From the NCBI GenBank assembly GCA_965233855.1, contig OZ247586.1:1302001-1366000 (forward strand): a stretch of DNA of 64,000 nt, written 5' to 3'. The stretch comes from Megaera_A sp965233855. Its GTDB lineage: Bacteria > Pseudomonadota > Alphaproteobacteria > Rickettsiales > Rickettsiaceae. A model generated the notes under the pieces. The model was not told the origin of the DNA. It made no database searches and saw nothing but the letters and a program-made list of their open reading frames with translations. Positions 38,347-48,476 of this stretch are shown piece by piece. A program made the translations under genes and the position numbers. Position 1 is the stretch's first letter. Each line of letters begins with the position of its first letter.

Positions 38347-39231
38347 TTAAATGATTTGATTATTTAAAATAATACCAATTAGTTCATGAATTGGAAGCGT
38401 TATGAATTTCTTTGGTAGCTTTTCATGGTAAATTGAGTCTGTAATATAAATTTTACTAATTTCTGAATCCTTAATTTTTTCAATTGCACCATCTGAGAGA
38501 ACGGCATGGGTTACAATTGCTTCTACAGATTTTGCTCCTTGTTTTAAGAGTAAATCAGTAGCCATACAAAGCGTACTTGCTCCATCAACTATGTCATCAA
38601 CAATAATACAATGCTTGTTGCTAACATTTCCTATAACTTCGCTCATAGAGCAATTATTATTTATATCTCTAGTTTTATTGACTATTGCTAAATCTGTTCC
38701 AAATAGTGAGCTATAATTTCTAGCTCTTGGGGTTCCTCCAATATCAGGTGATACAATTATAGTATTTTGTTTATTCTCGCCAACAGAGAAAAAAAGACTT
38801 TCAGTACTTAAGTTAGTTATAGGAATATTGAATATTCCCTCTAATTGAGTTGAATGCAGATCAAGAGTAATGACATGAGTAATGCCAGCAGCTTCTATCA
38901 TTCTAATTACTAAGCTTGCAGATATTGGGCCATTTTTATGGGTGCAACGATCTTGTCTGCTGTAACCAAAATATGGAATGATAGCAATGATATTTTTGGC
39001 ACCTGCTCTTTTTGCGGTATCTGCGAGTAGAAGTAATTCCATTAAATGATCATTTACTGGAGTGCTAGTCGATTGGACAATAATTATATCTTTTCCAATA
39101 TTTCCATCTACTTGAACTTTTAATTCTCCATCATTGAAATTATTTATTGTCGTCGTTAATAATTCCGCATTTATTTCATTTGAAATTCTGGCCGCTAGAT
39201 TCGGGTTACTTAATCCTGAGATTATTTTCAT
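38347..39231 (-). CDS. prs: Ribose-phosphate pyrophosphokinase
   Basis: A 294-residue PRPP synthetase. It has the N-terminal strand IISGLSNPNLAARI, the ATP-binding YFGYSRQDRCTH loop, the HSTQLEGIFNIP helix, and the PRPP loop CIIVDDIVDGASTLC. It is shorter than the 310-320-residue bacterial norm but all catalytic motifs are there. Role: makes PRPP for nucleotide, NAD and histidine/tryptophan pathways. Its retention sets this organism apart from Rickettsia, which relies on imported nucleotides. Confidence 0.93.
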   Translation of the reverse strand: MKIISGLSNPNLAARISNEINAELLTTTINNFNDGELKVQVDGNIGKDIIIVQSTSTPVNDHLMELLLLADTAKRAGAKNIIAIIPYFGYSRQDRCTHKNGPISASLVIRMIEAAGITHVITLDLHSTQLEGIFNIPITNLSTESLFFSVGENKQNTIIVSPDIGGTPRARNYSSLFGTDLAIVNKTRDINNNCSMSEVIGNVSNKHCIIVDDIVDGASTLCMATDLLLKQGAKSVEAIVTHAVLSDGAIEKIKDSEISKIYITDSIYHEKLPKKFITLPIHELIGIILNNQII

Positions 39232-39309
39232 AGTTTTCTTTAAATTATAACTAATATCGGATATATCTTATTGCATAAAATAGAACATATACAAGTGATA
39301 AATTTTTCT

Positions 39310-39978
39310 ATGAATAAGATTCTTTGTTTTGACGTATCAAATAATAGTGCTTCTGTTGCAATAGCTAGGGGGCAGGAGATTTTGTCGTTTGAGCAAGAGT
39401 TTACGCCGTCAGTGCAGGCAGAAAAATTATTAGTAATGATAGAGTTAGTACTTGAGAAGGCGCAAATGCAATATTCAGATCTCGATTATTTAGCTGTTAC
39501 AATTGGACCAGGGAGTTTTACAGGTATAAGAATCGGTTTGGCTGCAGCTAAGGGAATAGTTTATGCAAGTCAGGTTAAAGGAGTTGGTATTACAAATTTT
39601 GAAGCTGCTTTTTATCGCTTAAAGATGCAGGTCAAAGAGTTTGATTCTGCTGTAATTTTATTAAATGCATATAGGAATCAGCTGTATGTTCAACAATTTT
39701 TTCAGAATGGGAAAAAAAGTGATCCTGTTTTAATGGATATATCGGATGTAAAAAATTATTTAGCTAGTCAAAGTGGAAAAATTATTTGTGCCGGCAGTGG
39801 TTTAAAGGAAATATACGAACAAATAAAATATACAGATAATGTATTTTGTCTTCCTAGGTTTCCTATGATTAGAGCAATTCATATTGCGAGATATGCAGAT
39901 GATATAATAAATTCTGGTAAATGGGATTCTATTGAGCCGCTTTATATAAGGCCTCCAGATGCAATTCCTCCGAAGTAA
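39310..39978 (+). CDS. tsaB: tRNA threonylcarbamoyladenosine protein TsaB
   Basis: A 222-residue ASKHA-fold protein: MNKILCFDVSNNSASVAIAR at the start, and the IGPGSFTGIRIGLAAAKGI motif typical of TsaB. The ATG at 39310 is the natural start; the frame could open earlier only with a TTG. Role: partner of TsaD/TsaE in t6A tRNA modification. It ends before a strong bidirectional terminator. Confidence 0.92.
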   Translation: MNKILCFDVSNNSASVAIARGQEILSFEQEFTPSVQAEKLLVMIELVLEKAQMQYSDLDYLAVTIGPGSFTGIRIGLAAAKGIVYASQVKGVGITNFEAAFYRLKMQVKEFDSAVILLNAYRNQLYVQQFFQNGKKSDPVLMDISDVKNYLASQSGKIICAGSGLKEIYEQIKYTDNVFCLPRFPMIRAIHIARYADDIINSGKWDSIEPLYIRPPDAIPPK

Positions 39979-40007
39979 AGAGTTAGTTTAGAAGGTAAAT
40001 TAAAAAA

Positions 40008-40048
40008 GGCTCTAGAGAAGCTAGTATAGATTCTCTAGAGCCTTTTTT
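40008..40048. terminator. Bidirectional rho-independent terminator
   Basis: A perfect 12-pair stem, GGCTCTAGAGAA (40008-40019) with TTCTCTAGAGCC (40031-40042), has an 11-base loop. It is preceded by AAAAAA and followed by TTTTTT, so it works on both strands between convergent tsaB and the ompW-like gene. Confidence 0.9.
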
Positions 40049-40064
40049 GTTATATTAAGTTATC

Positions 40065-40760
40065 TTAGAACTTAAATCCTATTCCAGCGGAAATTACTAG
40101 TGGGTTCCATTCTACGGTAGAAGCAACATCAGATGCAGAACCTAAAAAACCTTTTTTAAATTTTATTTTTGATTTTAGAAAAAATTGGCGCACATCAAAG
40201 GTAAATATCATGTCATCTTTAGAGATGAAGTCTATACCAGCTTGTAGCACAGCTCCATGGCCAGTTGAAACCTTAATAGCCTTAGATCGTGAATGCATGA
40301 AAGCGCCATGATAGCCACCACCAACATATGGTCTAATAGCTCCAAATGGAGCTATATGGTATTGAGCAGTAGCTGATGCTGGTATGTAAAATATTTCATT
40401 ATTTTTCCCTGCTTCACCTGAACCATTACCAAAAGATTCAGAAGCCTCATTTAGGGCGGATTTTTTAACTCTTATCAGGCCGAAACCAAGTGATAACTCA
40501 GCTGCAATATTCTCTGTGAAAAAATATGTAGTAGCTGTATCAAATCCATAACCGTTTTGTGCAAAAGATTTTGGTTTTGGGCTATTAGAAACTGACGCAG
40601 GCAATTTAGATAATTTTGCACTAGTGTTTAAATAAAAGCCGCGAATTTTGAATAATAGATCTCCCTCATCTTCGTAATAATCGTTTTTATACTCACTTGC
40701 TGCCGCATTGAATGTAAATAATATTGCAAATAGAACAAGAATTTGCTTAGTAAATTTCAT
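40065..40760 (-). CDS. OmpW-family outer membrane protein
   Basis: A 231-residue beta-barrel. The signal peptide MKFTKQILVLFAILFTFNAA precedes a barrel with the OmpW signature region FGAIRPYVGGGYHGAFMHSR, alternating hydrophobic strands and a terminal aromatic residue (ISAGIGFKF), as needed for BAM insertion. OmpW barrels form narrow channels for small hydrophobic compounds. Surface exposure makes it a candidate host-contact antigen, which is inference. It terminates at the shared hairpin at 40008-40048. Confidence 0.87.
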   Translation of the reverse strand: MKFTKQILVLFAILFTFNAAASEYKNDYYEDEGDLLFKIRGFYLNTSAKLSKLPASVSNSPKPKSFAQNGYGFDTATTYFFTENIAAELSLGFGLIRVKKSALNEASESFGNGSGEAGKNNEIFYIPASATAQYHIAPFGAIRPYVGGGYHGAFMHSRSKAIKVSTGHGAVLQAGIDFISKDDMIFTFDVRQFFLKSKIKFKKGFLGSASDVASTVEWNPLVISAGIGFKF

Positions 40761-40981
40761 GATAAACCTTTAATTTAAATTTTATGTATTGTCTGACATT
40801 TTAGTGCAAAACTGTAGAAATTGCTCTTTTAGAATTTATCTAGAACTAGTTTGATGATTTTGTGAAAATATTTAGTGTGAATAATACAACATTGGAGGTT
40901 TCGTAAAAAACTCCTTCACTAATTATGGAAAACACTATATCATTGTGCCTAATTTTTTATAATAAATTTGTGAGCTAAAAA

Positions 40982-41857
40982 ATGGACTCTAAGCTTCGTA
41001 TGTATTTTGTAGGTGTTTCCTGGTTTGTTTTAAGCTTAATCAGTAGCTCTATTAATGATGTTATATCAAAATATGCAGGGGTTCGTTTGCATAGCTATGA
41101 GATTGTATTTTTTAGATTTATGTTTGGTACAATTACTCTGATTCCATTTGTTATGTATTATGGTGTATCAACCCTGAAAACTAGTAGACCTACTGTACAT
41201 TTTATGCGTGGTCTATTATTATTTTTGGGAATTGCAGGATGGACATATGGATTGACACTAGCTCCAGTAACAACAGCCACTGTAGTTAGTTTTACTATAC
41301 CAATTTTTGTTTTAGTTCTTGGTGTTTTCTTTCTTAGTGAACATATTATTTGGCAAAGATGGTTGGTAACTGTTGTAGCATTTATAGGTTTAGTTATTAC
41401 GCTAAATCCAAATGCTGAAGAGTTTAATCCTGAGGTCTTAATTTTTGTAGCTTCTGCTGTTTGTTTTGCGATTTTGGATATTATAAACAAAAAGTTTGTT
41501 ATTAAAGAATCGATGATCAGTATGTTATTTTATTCAGCAATTGTAACAGCAATTTTAGCTTTTCCATTCGCATTACAATACTGGGTTGTTCCTACTGCAG
41601 AGGAGTTAGTATTGTTATTTATTCTTGGTGCAAGTGCAAATCTAATATTGTTTTTCTTACTTAAAGCATTTGCGGTTGCCGATGCTACAGCTCTTGCGCC
41701 GTATAGGTATTTTGAGTTAGTAGTTTCAGCTATCATTGCTTATATCGTGTTTCAGGAAATTCCAACTGAGGCGACAATTTGGGGAGCAATTATTGTAATA
41801 CCTTCTACTTTGTTTATTATTTATTCAGAGAAGAAGCAGTTCAGTAAAGAGAGTTAG
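40982..41857 (+). CDS. EamA/DMT-family transporter
   Basis: A 291-residue inner-membrane protein with ten hydrophobic segments in two EamA repeats (FVLSLISSSINDVISKYAG...; VLIFVASAVCFAILDIINKK). The motif RFMFGTITLIPF and the end segment ATIWGAIIVIPSTLFIIYSE are typical. Relatives in Rickettsia import S-adenosylmethionine, but EamA substrates vary and none is indicated here. There is no clear ribosome-binding site before the ATG. It precedes proP-putA. Confidence 0.82.
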   Translation: MDSKLRMYFVGVSWFVLSLISSSINDVISKYAGVRLHSYEIVFFRFMFGTITLIPFVMYYGVSTLKTSRPTVHFMRGLLLFLGIAGWTYGLTLAPVTTATVVSFTIPIFVLVLGVFFLSEHIIWQRWLVTVVAFIGLVITLNPNAEEFNPEVLIFVASAVCFAILDIINKKFVIKESMISMLFYSAIVTAILAFPFALQYWVVPTAEELVLLFILGASANLILFFLLKAFAVADATALAPYRYFELVVSAIIAYIVFQEIPTEATIWGAIIVIPSTLFIIYSEKKQFSKES

Positions 41858-41956
41858 AAGTAATAACATTCGTCTGAATCAGTTTTGAAACATGTGATTT
41901 TAGCGACTTAATCTACTGGTTCGTCTACTATAATCTTTCAATATGGGAGAGAGAAA

Positions 41957-43228
41957 ATGAAAAAACACAAATTAGTGTTAACGAGCGGTGTAGCAAATAC
42001 ATTTGAATGGTATGATTATGCCCTATTTGGGAACTTTGCGCCTATAATTGGACAGAAATTTTTTCCAGATAGTGACCCAAGCACAGCCTTATTGCAGGCA
42101 TTTTTGGTTTTTGCAGTTGGGTATCTGATGCGTCCAATTGGTGGTATATTCTTTGGTATTATTGGCGATAGGCTTGGGAGGCGTACTTCTCTTAGTTTAG
42201 CAATAATGTGTATGGCCATCCCGACAGCAGCTATTGGTTTTATTCCAACATATGAAACTTGGGGAATAACTTCTACTATTTTAATGATATTTGTTCGTAT
42301 GTTGCAAGGTTTATCGATGGGCGGAGCGCTAACAGGTTCTATTTCATTTGTGATCGAGCATTCAGAGAAGAAACAAAGAGGTTTATTTGGCAGTATCTCT
42401 ATGATGAGTATATGCGTTGGGATATTACTTGGGTCATTAGTTTCTTATTGCGTTAAGAACGCTTTTTCGGCAGATCAATTTGACTTATGGGCATGGAGAA
42501 TTCCATTTATTTTAGGTATAGCGATTTTCTTTGCAGGAATTTATATTAAAAATAATACTTTGGAAACGCCGCTTTTTGAAGAAGCTAAATATCGTGGTGA
42601 AGTAGTTAAATCTCCATTGAAAACAGTTATGAAAAATCACTGGTTTGATATGTTGATTTCAATTTTAATCAATGCTACTGGGTCTATAATTTTTTATCTT
42701 GAGGCTATATATTTGATTTCATATTTAAAAATTAGTCGTGGTTTTCCTGAGAGTGACGCAAGTTTTTTAGTAAATTCTTGCTATGTTATAATGATTTTCG
42801 TTACTTTGTTTGCCGGATGGCTATCAGATAAAATTGGCAGAAGAAAGATCTTTGTTTGTAATATAATATTTATTATTATCGCAAGTCCATTTCTTTTAAG
42901 TGTGATGGAGTCTGCAAGTTTTGCATATGTTATAGTTGCTCAAATTATCATTGCGATAATGGCAGCAATGTATATTGGTCCAGAGCCGGCGCTACAGGCT
43001 GAATTTTATCCAACATCTATAAGAAACACTGCTCTATCAATTTCATATAATACTGCAACAAGTGTATTTGGTGGGACGGTACCATATATTATTGAATCAC
43101 TGGTACAGAATACAGGTACAATAACATCAAGTGTGTATTATATTATATCGGCAGCAGTTGCTAGCCTAGTGGCATTATATTTCTATAAAGATAGATCTTT
43201 GGAAGATCATGCAGTCCATATAAGTTAA
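41957..43228 (+). CDS. proP: MFS transporter, proline/betaine (ProP) type
   Basis: A 423-residue MFS symporter of the metabolite:H+ symporter family. It starts with NTFEWYDYALFGNFAPIIGQ, the hallmark of ProP-like carriers, followed by GIIGDRLGRRTSL (MFS motif A) and the repeat AGWLSDKIGRRKIF in the second half; 12 membrane segments. A good AGGGAGAGA-type ribosome site (GGGAGAGAGAAA) precedes the ATG. It is directly upstream of putA, so uptake and use of proline or a related osmolyte is a reasonable inference. Confidence 0.85.
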   Translation: MKKHKLVLTSGVANTFEWYDYALFGNFAPIIGQKFFPDSDPSTALLQAFLVFAVGYLMRPIGGIFFGIIGDRLGRRTSLSLAIMCMAIPTAAIGFIPTYETWGITSTILMIFVRMLQGLSMGGALTGSISFVIEHSEKKQRGLFGSISMMSICVGILLGSLVSYCVKNAFSADQFDLWAWRIPFILGIAIFFAGIYIKNNTLETPLFEEAKYRGEVVKSPLKTVMKNHWFDMLISILINATGSIIFYLEAIYLISYLKISRGFPESDASFLVNSCYVIMIFVTLFAGWLSDKIGRRKIFVCNIIFIIIASPFLLSVMESASFAYVIVAQIIIAIMAAMYIGPEPALQAEFYPTSIRNTALSISYNTATSVFGGTVPYIIESLVQNTGTITSSVYYIISAAVASLVALYFYKDRSLEDHAVHIS

Positions 43229-43279
43229 TTTTTTTATTGTCAGAGTAAATTAGAATCTGCTTATGGTTAATATTTTTTT

Positions 43280-46200
43280 GTGAATGATTTTGAAAATGAA
43301 GTAGATTTAGTAAAAAGAATTTTACCTCATACTAAATTTAGAAGAGCAGAGCAGCAGCTAATTATTGCGAATAGCAAAAAATTTATGAATAAGATAAGAG
43401 ATGATAGTAGCTTTTCTATGGAAGAGTTTCTTCATAGATTCAGCCTATCTGAAGATGAAGGGGTGGCAATACTTGGTCTTGCTGAAGGGTTACTTAGAAT
43501 TCCAGACTTTTCCGTTGGCTCTGAACTGGTAAAAGATAAATTATCTGCTAAGAATTGGGAAAATTTTTTATTTAAACGTACTAAATCATTTAAAACTATT
43601 TTTGCATCATTTGGTTTATATTTCTCAGGTAAATATTCTGATATTATAAAATCTAAAAATATTGTTTCTAAGCTTTTTGAAAGAGTTGGTCAGGGTGCTT
43701 TTGTTAGTATTTTAAAATCTGCGATATTATATTTGAGTAAGGAATTTGTTTTTTCAGATGAAATGCATTCTGCATTAGAAAAATGTAGTGATTATTCAAA
43801 ATATAAATTTGCTTTTGATTTATTAGGTGAATCCTCTAGAACTCTTGAGCAATCTAATATTTATTATAAGCAATATCAAGATGCTGTAAAACTTATTTCA
43901 TCTGCTTTTCCTTATAATGGTGAGGAATTGTCAGATAGGCCAAACTTATCAGTTAAATTAACAGCTTTATATCCTAGATTTGAACTTTCTAAAATTGAAG
44001 ATATAGAGAAAGATTTATTTCCAAAAGTTGTAAAGCTTGTGGAAGAAATTAAAGATAAGAATTTAACGATTACTTTTGATGCAGAAGAATCTTATCGATT
44101 AGATATATATTTATTATTTATAGATAAGCTTTTGAAGCATAAATCTTTTAAGGATTTTGAAGGGATTGGTTTGGTGTTACAAGCTTACCAAACAAGAAGT
44201 TATGAATGTCTAGATTATATTATTTTCCTTGCAAAAAGTTTAAAGAAAAAGATACCAATCAGGTTGGTTAAGGGCGCATATTGGGATTCAGAGATAAAAC
44301 ATGCGCAGGAGCAAGGTTTAAAGCATTATCCAGTTTTTACTAGGAAAGATTATACAGATTTGAATTATGTTGCTTGTGCAAAGAAAATGCTTGAAAATGA
44401 TGAACATATTTATGCACAATTTGCAACGCATAATGCTGTAACAGCAGCTACGGTTATGGAGATATCTGGTGATAAATCTTATGAATTTCAAAAGCTTTAT
44501 GGGATGGGTAATGCTTTGCATGCGGAGTTGCTTAATAATAGAAATATTAGGATTTATGCTCCTGTCGGTACGACAAAGGATTTACTTGCTTATTTAATGC
44601 GTAGAATGCTTGAAAATGGAGCATCAGCAAATTTTGTTAGTAAAGTGAATTCATTAGATATTGGGCTTGGTAAGATTGCTTATGATGTGAATGATAAGGC
44701 GTTGAGTTTGCTAGATAGCGCTAGTAAAATTGAGCTCCCTGAAAATATATATCCAAATAGGAAGAATGGTATGGGATACGAATTAGGTTATAAAAATAAT
44801 TATGATTATATTCAAGAAAAAGTAGCGAGTTACTTTGATAAGGTTCATAAAGTTGGATCGATTATCAATGGTAAGGAGAGCGCTATAGTAAAAAATTCAA
44901 AGGAAGGTTTTTGTCCAGCTCGATCGGCTGAGAAATTTTCAACTATCGGTGATTGTGTTGAAGCTGAAATCAAAGATGCAATTAACTATGCTTGTGGTGG
45001 TTTTGAGAAGTGGAGTGAGGTCAACGTTGAAAAGCGAGCAATTATACTTGAGAAAATAGCTCAGCTCTTTGAGGATAATAAATTTGAGCTATATGCTTTA
45101 CTTATAAAAGAAGCTGGAAAGTCAATTCATGATGCTATTAATGAGGTAATTGAGTCTATTGATTTCTGTAGATACTATGCTTTGCAGGTAAAGTTAATAA
45201 TGGTAGAAAGAGAACTTCCTGGACCGACAGGTGAAGTAAACAGTCTAACTATGCATCCGCGTGGGGTATTTTTGTGCGTGAGCCCTTGGAATTTTCCATT
45301 TGCTATTTTTGCTGGTCAAATAGTTGCCGCATTAGCTGCAGGAAATAGCGTAATCGCAAAGCCATCTGGTCAAACTCCGGTAATAGCAAATTTTGTTGTG
45401 AAATTAATGCATAAAGCTGGTCTGCCAAAATCAGCTCTACATCTTGTTATTACATCTGGGAATAATATTAATAAATATGCAGTAGCTGATGAGAGAATAG
45501 CTGGTGTTGCTTTTACAGGATCATGTGGCGCAGCACAATCAATCAATTCAACATTATCAACCAGACAGTCTAGTATTGTGCCATTTATTGCAGAAACTGG
45601 TGGGCAGAATGCTATGATTGTTGATAGTTCAGCTCTTCTAGAGCAAGTGACTGATGATGTTCTTACTTCGGCATTTTATTCGGCAGGGCAGAGATGTTCA
45701 GCTCTTCGTATGTTATATGTTCAAGAAGAAATATATGATGAACTATTTGCAATGTTAAAAGGTGCAACTGAATTAATAAGAGTTGGAGATACTTCTGATT
45801 TTGCTATTGACGTTGGGCCTGTGATAGATGAATCTGCTAAAAATATTTTAGACTTACATATTGAGGATATGAAGAAGAAAGGACATAATATATATGTTCA
45901 TCCACACAGTGGTAAGATAAAGAACGGACATTATTTTTATCCACATATTATTGAGGTTAAATCGATTAATGATATTCCGGATGAAAAATTTGGCCCTATT
46001 TTGCACATTACTAAATTTAAATCAAAAAATTTGGATAAGGTTATAAAGGAAATAAACGAGTGTGGTTTCGGTTTAACTTTTGGTGTGCATTCTAGAATAG
46101 AAGAGAAAATAGAATATATTAGATCAAAAATTAAAGTTGGAAATTTTTATGCTAACAGATCAATAGTTGGGGCTAAGGTTGAGTCACAACCATTTGGTGG

Positions 46201-46327
46201 AGAAAATAAGTCAGGCACTGGCTTTAAAGCCGGTGGTCCTAATTATTTATTGCGTTTTGTGACTGAGCGTACGACATCAATAAATACAACAGCTTTTGGT
46301 GGTGATGTAGAATTGTTGAATAGTTGA
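43280..46327 (+). CDS. putA: Bifunctional proline dehydrogenase/P5C dehydrogenase PutA
   Basis: A 1015-residue PutA. Its N-terminal part and the PRODH barrel (residues ~190-480) include LSVKLTALYPRFE, RLVKGAYWDSEIKHAQEQG and YAQFATHNAVTAA. The ALDH domain (residues ~530-1000) has SPWNFPFAIFAGQIVAALAA, ETGGQNAMIVDSSAL (catalytic Glu) and SAGQRCSALRMLYV (catalytic Cys). It starts with GTG at 43280 (codons VNDFENEVDL); the nearby ATG is out of frame. Role: oxidises proline to glutamate, feeding the TCA cycle. The N-terminal DNA-binding RHH domain of enteric PutA is absent, as in other short types. Confidence 0.95.
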   Translation: MNDFENEVDLVKRILPHTKFRRAEQQLIIANSKKFMNKIRDDSSFSMEEFLHRFSLSEDEGVAILGLAEGLLRIPDFSVGSELVKDKLSAKNWENFLFKRTKSFKTIFASFGLYFSGKYSDIIKSKNIVSKLFERVGQGAFVSILKSAILYLSKEFVFSDEMHSALEKCSDYSKYKFAFDLLGESSRTLEQSNIYYKQYQDAVKLISSAFPYNGEELSDRPNLSVKLTALYPRFELSKIEDIEKDLFPKVVKLVEEIKDKNLTITFDAEESYRLDIYLLFIDKLLKHKSFKDFEGIGLVLQAYQTRSYECLDYIIFLAKSLKKKIPIRLVKGAYWDSEIKHAQEQGLKHYPVFTRKDYTDLNYVACAKKMLENDEHIYAQFATHNAVTAATVMEISGDKSYEFQKLYGMGNALHAELLNNRNIRIYAPVGTTKDLLAYLMRRMLENGASANFVSKVNSLDIGLGKIAYDVNDKALSLLDSASKIELPENIYPNRKNGMGYELGYKNNYDYIQEKVASYFDKVHKVGSIINGKESAIVKNSKEGFCPARSAEKFSTIGDCVEAEIKDAINYACGGFEKWSEVNVEKRAIILEKIAQLFEDNKFELYALLIKEAGKSIHDAINEVIESIDFCRYYALQVKLIMVERELPGPTGEVNSLTMHPRGVFLCVSPWNFPFAIFAGQIVAALAAGNSVIAKPSGQTPVIANFVVKLMHKAGLPKSALHLVITSGNNINKYAVADERIAGVAFTGSCGAAQSINSTLSTRQSSIVPFIAETGGQNAMIVDSSALLEQVTDDVLTSAFYSAGQRCSALRMLYVQEEIYDELFAMLKGATELIRVGDTSDFAIDVGPVIDESAKNILDLHIEDMKKKGHNIYVHPHSGKIKNGHYFYPHIIEVKSINDIPDEKFGPILHITKFKSKNLDKVIKEINECGFGLTFGVHSRIEEKIEYIRSKIKVGNFYANRSIVGAKVESQPFGGENKSGTGFKAGGPNYLLRFVTERTTSINTTAFGGDVELLNS

Positions 46328-46344
46328 TATTTTGGATTGCTTTT

Positions 46345-46752
46345 TTAGGAATTAATTAATTCAGCAAGTTTTTCCTCACAAATACCATATTGTTTCCATG
46401 AGCATCCGTTACATGCTTTGTGGAATTTTTTTATAGTCATGTTTTGTTTGATACGGTTCTTTGCTTGTTTCCAACTGATAGTATTGCCAGTTTTGAAAGA
46501 TAAAATATCTTTATGAGCATTATCAAGTCTGAGAATTTTTTCTTGAGTCTTGCAAATAATTTCATCAATTTTATTTGGGCAAGCGCTGCATATACTGTCC
46601 ATATATTCAGTAACTTCAATAGGTGTATCTTCATCCTCGTTCAAGATTTGAACGATCTTTTTATAATTTTTGATAAAACCAAGAGAATATCCCTTGCCTT
46701 TGAAAGCAAGGGTACACATAAAATGATGGGGTCTAAATTTTATTGAGGCCAT
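46345..46752 (-). CDS. DUF1284 cysteine-rich protein
   Basis: A 135-residue protein starting MASIKFRPHHFMCTLAF, the RxHH start typical of DUF1284. Cysteines are clustered in MDSICSACPN and CNGCSWKQYGICEEK, suggesting a metal or Fe-S site. The ATG lies inside the 3' end of bioY (20-base overlap), so the two are translationally coupled. The family has no proven function; linkage to bioY hints at a cofactor role, which is inference. Confidence 0.82.
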   Translation of the reverse strand: MASIKFRPHHFMCTLAFKGKGYSLGFIKNYKKIVQILNEDEDTPIEVTEYMDSICSACPNKIDEIICKTQEKILRLDNAHKDILSFKTGNTISWKQAKNRIKQNMTIKKFHKACNGCSWKQYGICEEKLAELINS

Positions 46753-47287
46753 TTTTAATAAGCTTTACAGATGAGCCTGTGAAAATGGCTTTGATAATAC
46801 CTAGGATAATAAAAGGATATAAGCCCAAATCTAGTGCTCTTTCAATTCCGATAAATAAGGCAAGTTGAGGGATACCAACTATAAATAAACAAGCAGATCC
46901 AATTGCGCTATATGCAACTAGCTTCAACCAACTATCTTCACCAAATTTTTCTCGCAATGATGTGACAACGTAAATACATAGAAGCATACCAATAATATAG
47001 CCACCTGTTGGCCCCATTAAAATTTGTATTCCTCCTTTAAAACCAGCAAATACTGGCATACCGACTGCTCCAAGTGATATAAAACTAATCATTGATTGTA
47101 GAGCTTCTTTTTTTTTATAGCAAAGAGCGATGATCAGAACTCCTACACTATATAATGTTATAGGCACCGGCTTTAGAGGTATTTGAACTTGAGCGCATAG
47201 AAAGATAAGCGTGGTTCCTAGTGATATTCTTAATAATTTAGAATTAATGTAAGAAGGTATTTTATTTATGAAAGTTTTCATTATCAC
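46733..47287 (-). CDS. bioY: Biotin transporter BioY
   Basis: A 184-residue, six-segment S-component: LGTTLIFLCAQVQIPLKPVP, the GAVGMPVFAGFKGGIQILMG motif and PTGGYIIGMLLCIY, all BioY hallmarks. Biotin uptake implies dependence on an outside source. It is followed by the overlapping DUF1284 gene. No BirA or BioR operator was visible in the short upstream region. Confidence 0.93.
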   Translation of the reverse strand: MIMKTFINKIPSYINSKLLRISLGTTLIFLCAQVQIPLKPVPITLYSVGVLIIALCYKKKEALQSMISFISLGAVGMPVFAGFKGGIQILMGPTGGYIIGMLLCIYVVTSLREKFGEDSWLKLVAYSAIGSACLFIVGIPQLALFIGIERALDLGLYPFIILGIIKAIFTGSSVKLIKNGLNKI

Positions 47288-47361
47288 CTCTTAAATGATA
47301 TAGAGAATTGCCAAATTCTAAAGGTAAGTTTATGGTTAGTCAAGTTACATATAATTTTACT

Positions 47362-48476
47362 TTATTGGTTAGTAATAAATTCTTCAAATTTTTCTAATGC
47401 TTCTGGCATGTTTTTTCTACCAAATCCTATGCGAAAATGTGATGATTCGTATGAATATGCTGATGCAGGAAGTAACAAAACTCCTGCTTGGTTACTAGTT
47501 CATTGCAAAAATCATCTACTCCTTTATTTCCTAAATATTCTACAAAACCAACGCAGCCACCTTGAGGTCTTATCCATCGAAAAATATTAGAATTCTGTTC
47601 AAAGAATTTATCAAGTAACTTTAGGTTTGACTTAACAATATTGTTGTTTCTTTCTAAAATTTTTGCAGAGTTTTTTAAGCCAATTAGGCTGAGTATTTCT
47701 GCAGGTGAACTGTTGCATATTGTTGTGTAATGTTTTATTTTTCGGATTTTATCTATAATTTCTTTATTTTGACAAGCTATCCACCCAATTCTAAGCCCAG
47801 GCATGCCATAAGCTTTGCTCATAACACCAAGTGAGATTGCTTTTTCATATATATTTGCAGCAGTAGGTGCCCAATCTTCGATTGGATTTCCGAGTAACCT
47901 GTAGACTTCATCAGAAAAAAGCCATAAATCATTCTTGCGTAGTAATGTTATCAATTCTTGTTGCTCATTAGGTGTCATGACCTGTCCAGTAGGATTATGA
48001 GGGAAATTTATTATTACTATTTTTGTGTTGGGTTTGATAGCGCGTTCTATAGCGTTAATATCAATTTTCCAATTATCTTTCTGGTTTAATTCAATTTCAG
48101 TTACATTTGATTTACGAAATTTAGGAATTTCCAAAAGAGATTGGTAGCATGGTGTGAGAACAATTGCATGATCATCTTGACCCAAGAGTGCGGATAGTGA
48201 GCAAAAAATTCCTTCTTCGGCGCCAGCAAAGCATAAGATATTATCTTTATCTAGATTCGGAAAATCTTGTTTTGCTATTGTTTCTCTGAGTTGAGGCAAT
48301 CCTTGGTCTTCTGTATAGCTAAGCTTTAAGTTGTTCCATAACTTTAAGTCTTCTTCTGAAGCCATTTTAATTATTTCGTTCATTTTCCAGCTTTCAGAGT
48401 CGCTATTGCATAGAAGATATGGGGCTTTGAACTCATACTTTGCTAGATATTCTTCTAGTTTAAAATCATTTATCAT
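47362..48476 (-). pseudogene. PLP-dependent aminotransferase (class I/II), frameshifted
   Basis: Fold-type I aminotransferase: NFPHNPTGQVMTPNEQQELI, SDEVYRLL, and the PLP lysine in GVMSKAYGMPGLRIGW. The frame breaks near 47485 at ELVTK: as written it ends with a spurious tail at 47427. Adding one G (CC at 47485 on the plus strand) restores AGVLLLPASAYSYESSHFRI...FEEFITNQ and a normal end at 47362. The first codons overlap the upstream regulator's stop, so the two form a unit. Substrate unknown. Confidence 0.82.
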